A program made the translations under genes and the position numbers. Below, in pieces: positions 59,216 to 64,000 of a DNA stretch of 64,000 nucleotides (position 1 is the first letter of the stretch; each line of letters begins with the position of its first letter). Source of the stretch: Mermis nigrescens. Taxonomy: Eukaryota; Nematoda; Enoplea; Mermithida; Mermithidae. Location of the stretch: contig JAVLUZ010000142.1 of NCBI GenBank assembly GCA_036768485.1, positions 20,736,290 to 20,800,289 on the forward strand. Reading direction: 5' to 3'. A model generated the notes under the pieces. The model was not told the DNA's origin, did not search any database, and saw nothing but the letters and a program-made list of their open reading frames with translations.

Positions 59216-60835
59216 AACCACTATTTTTGAAATATCTTTCAAAACCCATTGTATTCCTGCACTATGGCGCACCGCTAATGTTGTTCCTGTGTATAAAAAG
59301 GGCGACCGGAGTGATACTAAAAATTACAGGCCGATATCGTTATGTTGTGTTACGTGAAAGATCATGGAATCGATAATTAACAGTACGATGCAAGCACATT
59401 TACGTGAGAATAATTTGATCTCCTCCGGTCAATTTGGTTTCCAAAAGGGTAAATCGTGTGAATTGCAATTACTAAAGTGCAAAAATGAATGGACTAAATT
59501 AATTGATGAAAAAACACTGTTGATGTTATCTACATTGATTTTTCTAAAGCTTTCGACACTGTAGTTCACCGTAAATTAATTTATAAACTGGAAACTTTCG
59601 GATTTTCTGGAGATTTATTGAGTTGGTTATCTTGTTTTTTGAGCGATAGGACTCAAAGGGTTGTTATTAACGGTCAGTTTTCGAGCGGAAAATCTGTCAC
59701 TAGCGGTGTTCCTCAGGGCAGTATACTTGGCCCGATTCTTTTCGTTTTATTCATAAATGACATTAGCGACCGCTTAAATAGCAAAGTTTGCCTTTTTGCC
59801 GATGACGTCAAGCTTTATAATTTATCTAGCAATCACACCCAACTTCAAGATGATATCGCTAGACTCGTAGTCTGGTCCAAGGATTGGCAGTTAAAAATTG
59901 CTACTGAAAAATGCTACGCGTTATATCTAGGTTTTGGAAATCCCAAGCATTCTTATAGAATTTCTGACCTGACTGTAGAACAGAGTGTAAATTCTGTAAA
60001 GGATTTGGGTGTTTACGTATCAAGTAAACTTGATTTTAATTTCCACTATAATGATATAACGCGTAGAGCTTATGCTAGGGCTATGCTAATATCGAAATCA
60101 TTTGCTTCTAAAAATAAACTAAATATGTCTAGGGCTTTTACTATTTACGTCAGACCGCTTCTTGAGTATTGTAGCACTGTTTGGAATCCATACCGTAAGA
60201 CCCATGTTTCAATGATCGAAAATGTTCAAAGGAAATTTACACGTAAAATTATTGGATTTCGGGGACTTTCTTATGCTGAAAGACTCAGCTCCTTAGAATT
60301 GGATAGCCTGGAGATTCGCAGATTGCGTAGTGATCTGTGTATGATGTATCAGATATTGAGTGGTAGATGCGTTTTGCAGCAAGCCGACTTTTTTACTTTT
60401 TGTGAAAACAGCACGCGTGCTCAAAATTCAATGAAATGTGAATGCACTCCTTTTCGGCTTGATGTTCGTGGGTATGATTTATCCAATAGGTGGATTCACG
60501 TATGGAATTCTCTCCTGAAGCTGTTGTAAGATCTCCTAGTGTTGCTTCCTCCGTGAAAAGTTGAAAAAAGTTGATCTAACGGGGTATTTGCTAGGGGGCG
60601 TGTTCTAAGTGCATAATTTATTTAGCCTGCGCGCCTACCTTCGTCTTTTGCACTAATCTCGTATAAATGTACTTTAATTAATAATTTCTTGCTTTTAGAA
60701 TATGTGATTTTGTATGATGATTCATGTCGAATGTTTATTTATAATTGTATTTCATTGTATATTAATGTTTCTTTTCTTATTGTGTTCTTTTTTGTGCGAC
60801 GAAAATAAAATATTTGTATTGTATTGTATTGTAAC
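59216..60835 (+). mobile_element. CR1-like LINE, 5'-truncated, TATTG tail
   Basis: It begins within the RT domain (CIPALWRTANVVPVYKKGD, KNYRPISLCC) and runs to a 3' UTR with AATAAA and a TATTG pentamer tail at 60811-60835. It is inserted in the minus-strand LINE just after its VDFCKAFDSVVHS block. It contains two or three frame changes and one early stop before KIMES. Confidence 0.82.
59618..60529 (+). CDS. LINE reverse-transcriptase C-terminal half (303 codons)
   Basis: This is the longest uninterrupted RT frame in the truncated LINE: LSWLSCFLSDRTQRVVINGQ, the intact SGVPQGSILGPILF turn, LFADDVKLYN, VKDLGVYVSSKL, TIYVRPLLEYCSTVWNPY, ENVQRKFTRKIIGFRGLSY, LEIRRL and RWIHVWNS. The stop at 60529 results from a late frameshift; the normal C-terminus (KVDLTGYLLGGVF) follows in another frame. 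The first catalytic Asp block (IDFSKAFD) lies upstream in a different frame. Confidence 0.85.
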   Translation: MSWLSCFLSDRTQRVVINGQFSSGKSVTSGVPQGSILGPILFVLFINDISDRLNSKVCLFADDVKLYNLSSNHTQLQDDIARLVVWSKDWQLKIATEKCYALYLGFGNPKHSYRISDLTVEQSVNSVKDLGVYVSSKLDFNFHYNDITRRAYARAMLISKSFASKNKLNMSRAFTIYVRPLLEYCSTVWNPYRKTHVSMIENVQRKFTRKIIGFRGLSYAERLSSLELDSLEIRRLRSDLCMMYQILSGRCVLQQADFFTFCENSTRAQNSMKCECTPFRLDVRGYDLSNRWIHVWNSLLKLL

Positions 60836-61063
60836 AGTTTAGAATGAACAACAGAATCGAAGGCTTTACAAAAATCTACATAAACTATGACAGAAGGAAT
60901 CCGATTATCTGAATTCTTAGTCCAAATATTGTTGCATTTTAGTTATTGAGAATCACACGATTTGTTTTTCATAAAACCGAATTGCTGTGGGTTCAACAAA
61001 TTGTTTCGATTAAAATAGTTTATGATACAATCATTTATTATTGACTCCATAATTTTGCAAAAA

Positions 61064-61429
61064 ATACACATGAGCGCTCAATTTCTGAAAAGTTTGAAAT
61101 GTGGAAAAAATTTTGGGTATGCATCAAATTGTGAACCAAATGCCTAGAAAAAAAACCGTGGCGATGGATGACAAGGCAAGCCTGATTTCTCTCCCTCATT
61201 CGCGTATATCGTATTTGAGTACAGTGAAAATAAAAAAAGTCGAGCACTATGTTCGCTTATGTACCTGTCAGACAAAATGAAGATACTGCCTCAATTACTC
61301 GAGCTTCAACGTTTGGAGATATCTTTTGAAACTCTGATAACTCCACCTACTACTAATGTAGAATCTCACTTTTAACTTTCAAAAAGCAGACTACTTTAGT
61401 ATTGCAGCTTTCTTTCTACTATTTCTTGG
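61064..61429. other. no features recognised
   Basis: Between LINE fragments. I see no homology or structure. Confidence 0.4.
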
Positions 61430-62230
61430 CCTGATCTTTTTTTTCTACTTGTTTAAATGTTAACGACATGTATGATGTATTTATGTCTTAAGGCCTCTCT
61501 AATTTTTACTTTTGTTCCTAAAGTCAAAGCAAAGCCTTCCAAATTTTCATACTCTAAAAGTTTTACGAAAAATTATTTGCTAAAAAATTATTTTTATGGA
61601 AAAAATACAAAAAATATCGCACAATTATATGCAAACAATGGTATCGTAATCACTGTAAAATGTTACGCAAAGAAATTCATAATCATTTTTGTTTACAGGA
61701 AAGTAATTTATTGCAACATAACGATCTGAAATACTTTTTTAGATTTGTAAATAATCGTTTAAATAATTCTCGAAGCATTCCACCTATTACTTCCACCGAC
61801 AATAATGTAGTAACTGATCTTCATTGTAAAACTAATATCTTTAATCATTACTTCTCTTCCGTATTTACCAATGATGATATTGTCGATTCTTTTGTTTTTC
61901 AGAAGCGAGGCGATTTTTCTATTTCAAACATCGTCTTTGACGAAAATAATGTTTCACGAGCGATTGCTAAGATGAAAAACTCGACTTCGATAGCGCCTGA
62001 CGGTTTAAGTAACTTTTTGTTAAAAAATTAGCTTATTATCTTCTAAACCCCTTATCAGTATTTTTACTGTTTTTTTATCAGGTGATATCCCAGACATTTG
62101 GAGGGAGGCTTGCGTTGTAAATTTATAATTAAAAAGGGTGACCCCTCATTAACTGAAAATTATCGTCCTGTTTCTTTATGTTGCTCAACTTGTAAGATAA
62201 TGGAAAGTATTAGTAATACTCAATCAATTA
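61430..62230 (+). pseudogene. CR1-like LINE fragment, endonuclease-RT linker and early RT
   Basis: Frames carry LKYFFRFVNNRLNNSRSIPPI, FNHYFSSVFTNDD, NVSRAIAKMKNSTSIAPDGL, then (shifted) KKGDPSLTENYRPVSLCCSTCKIMESI. The order matches residues before the RT active site in the copy at 54828-58740. It stops abruptly at about 62235, where the hairpin-ended repeat element begins. No 3' end of this LINE is present. Confidence 0.75.
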
Positions 62231-62237
62231 ATTTATT

Positions 62238-64000
62238 TATCATAGGTAGCGCGATAGCGCTACCTATAATATACTTGGCCATCCTTTTTTCTTATATGTT
62301 TTTCACAGCGAGTGCGAAATTTGTGTCCCCCCCCTCACAGCTATAACGGCACACATCTGAGAGGTGCGGTTTTTTTTAAAAGGTAGATAATAAAAAAACT
62401 TAGTGCCCCCATTTTTTCTTGTTTACACTCAATACCGAGCGCGTCGTGAGTGTGTAAAGTTTACACCAAAAATTCAAATAATTTGCGGAGGGCCAATTTT
62501 TTTTAAAAATGTTTTCCCTAATTAGTAGGTTACGAATCTGGTCTTAAAATTTCTTTACACTCATTGGTTGTTGCACAGGAGTGTAAATTAGACGGTTTTT
62601 TACAGTTTTCATGTGGCCAAGCATATCTAACTCAGTTTTACATTCTATGCAGTCTGATTGGTTTCAAAATGTAGACGGTTAAAAAATCTAGGGGAGACTT
62701 TTTTTAATTTTTTTTCAAAAGTAATATTCTCGAATTTAGAGGCGGTTTATTGTAAAGAGTCTAAGACAAAAAAATTTTTCCCTGCCATATTCTCCACTTG
62801 GTAGACAAAACGTGGTAACTACCCTTAAAATGTGCCTCGTCTTAAGCGCTACACGTCAAAATTTATTTTGTTTTTTTACAATCAATATTGCGTTATTAGT
62901 GCAAGTGTAAACTTTACACTGAAAACATTTTTTCCGCCCATAGCGTCGTGGATGATGAATTTTTTTAAAAATGTTTTCCCTAATTAGTAGGTTACGAATC
63001 TGGTCTTAAAATTTCTTTACACTCATTGGTTGTTGCACAGGAGTGTAAATTAGACGGTTTTTTACTGTTTTCATGTGCAAGAGCATATCTAACTCAGTTT
63101 TACATTCTATGCAGTCTGATTGGTTTCAAAAGGTAGACGGTTATAAAATCTAGGAGAAACTTTTTTTATTTTTTCTTAAAAAGTAATATTTTCGAATTTA
63201 GAGGCGGTTTATTGTAAAGAGTCTGAGACAAAAAATATTTTTTTCCCTGCCATATTCTCCACTTAGTAGAAAGAACGTGGTAACTACCTTTAAAATCTGC
63301 CTCGTCTTAAGCGCTACACGTCAAAATTTATTTTGTTTCTTTACAATCAATATTGCGTTATTAGTGCAGGTGTAAACTTTACACTGAAAAAATTTTTTCC
63401 GCCCAGAGCGTCGTGGATGATAAATTTTTTTAAAAATGTTCTCTGTGAGGTCAGAATAACGAATCTGACCTTCAAACTTTTCTACAATTAATACACAGTA
63501 CCAGGGGTTTAAACTTTACACTCTAGTGGATGAGTAAAAAACAGATTTTGTCCAAGATTTCTCTGCCAACTTTTTCGGTTATGAGTTAAGATAATTTAAA
63601 TAGATAAATATAAAGTAACTTTTAAGGGCTACACGTCGAAGCAAACCGCGTTCAAAAAAACGTAATATTGAGTTGTTTATGGGGGTGTAAAGTTCGAAAT
63701 CTGAGGTGTAAAATAGGCGAAAAAAACAGGTTTTTTCGTATTTAATTGGTAAATCATATCAAATATTTCGCGGAACATAAGTTTGGCACATACAAACGTA
63801 CTACAATCAAAGGGCTACAAACTGGCCCAAACCGAATTTATTTACACTCAATGGGGCGTTCGGTTCAGATTTTTAAAGTTTACAATGTGGTGGACAGTGA
63901 AAAATACGTGTTTGTCCATATTTTTGTTCGCCACCCCTTAAAAAGTACTTTATTTTTATCCTATTCGACCTCTCCCGACTTCTTCACTTCATATTTTTGT
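62238..64000 (-). mobile_element. inverted copy of the TTTACACTC tandem-repeat element
   Basis: It starts with a near-perfect hairpin, ATAGGTAGCGC-GATA-GCGCTACCTAT (about 62244-62269), the same end as at 29842 in reverse. Then come two 462-bp units (phase marks at 62511 and 62973), a diverged third (63438), and modules matching 29140-29300 and 28690-28890 in reverse order. It continues past the window end. It is inserted into the LINE fragment at 61430-62230. No coding capacity was seen. Confidence 0.6.

Larger units (their letters stand above)
53665..61063 (-). pseudogene. CR1-like LINE copy, interrupted three times
   Basis: One minus-strand element can be followed N- to C-terminal through four pieces. 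About 61063-60836 has KIMESIIND, QQFGFMKNKSC and VDFCKAFDSVVHS. 59215-58746 has LNWILSFLSGRSQK, SGVPQ, FADDLKIF and MKDLGIYISNDLS. 54827-54576 has HKTFISKNTDL, EYGSVVWNPY and QRKFKKKLF. 54128-53665 has FIKQSRLDCRKHDFANRVAKIW and YLKGRT, then the stop. The interruptions are a plus-strand LINE (about 59216-60835), the near-complete plus-strand LINE (54828-58740) and a hAT element (54129-54575). The 3' end has AATAAA and a TTTC tail. It is the same family as 23390-24524. Confidence 0.8.

Overview
This window is animal (most likely invertebrate) nuclear DNA: AT-rich, intron-bearing and saturated with transposons. The evidence is canonical GT-AG introns with phase-matched exons, CR1-type LINEs, and hAT and Tc1/mariner non-autonomous elements. 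There is no sign of bacterial operons. I cannot name the species. One run of 100 N (24525-24624) marks an assembly gap.

Host genes. The best-supported gene is VPS25, the ESCRT-II subunit, on the minus strand. I assembled it as six exons between 46494 and 35198; all phases match and the product is 179 aa. The last two exons of a plus-strand major-facilitator (SLC46-like) transporter lie at 32467-32802. Weaker leads near the left end are a plus-strand two-exon candidate (976-1200 and 2446-2522), a minus-strand candidate with an acidic tail (5000-4930 and 4329-4117), and minus-strand exons resembling ENY2 (7834-7787 and 5750-5717).

Mobile DNA. Most of the rest is repeats, many delimited here by 8-bp target-site duplications (TSDs), as expected for hAT. 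I use local family names: a (CAGGCACGTAGCTG ends), A, B, E, F and V (all with CAYA..TG.GC-like ends), C (CAGGCCCG ends), D (TTTGTACATGTACAAA-bearing), G (GTAGGTTGACACC ends, some carrying tRNA-like cores), H (tandem hairpin units) and T (CATACATGTA ends). Layout: 1-7 kb host exon candidates plus A/B/T-type elements; 7-11 kb quiet; 11.1-14.1 kb one hAT element (family C) split by several others; 14.2-23 kb nested hAT, mariner-type and hairpin-bearing elements; 22.3-24.5 kb LINE fragments; 27.9-29.8 kb a TTTACACTC tandem array ending in a hairpin (Helentron-like); 30.0-31.7 kb two LTR-like arms in inverted orientation; 33.5-46.5 kb VPS25 and the elements in and near its introns; 47.8-52.4 kb more hAT, mariner and G elements; 52.6-62.2 kb a stack of CR1-like LINEs inserted into one another; 62.2-64 kb a second, inverted TTTACACTC array.

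The most unusual signal is a short stem-loop, GGCGC-NNN-GCGCC followed by GAAAAATTT. It recurs about 30 times (11 perfect copies) inside repeat families with otherwise different termini. The stem is conserved while the loop varies.
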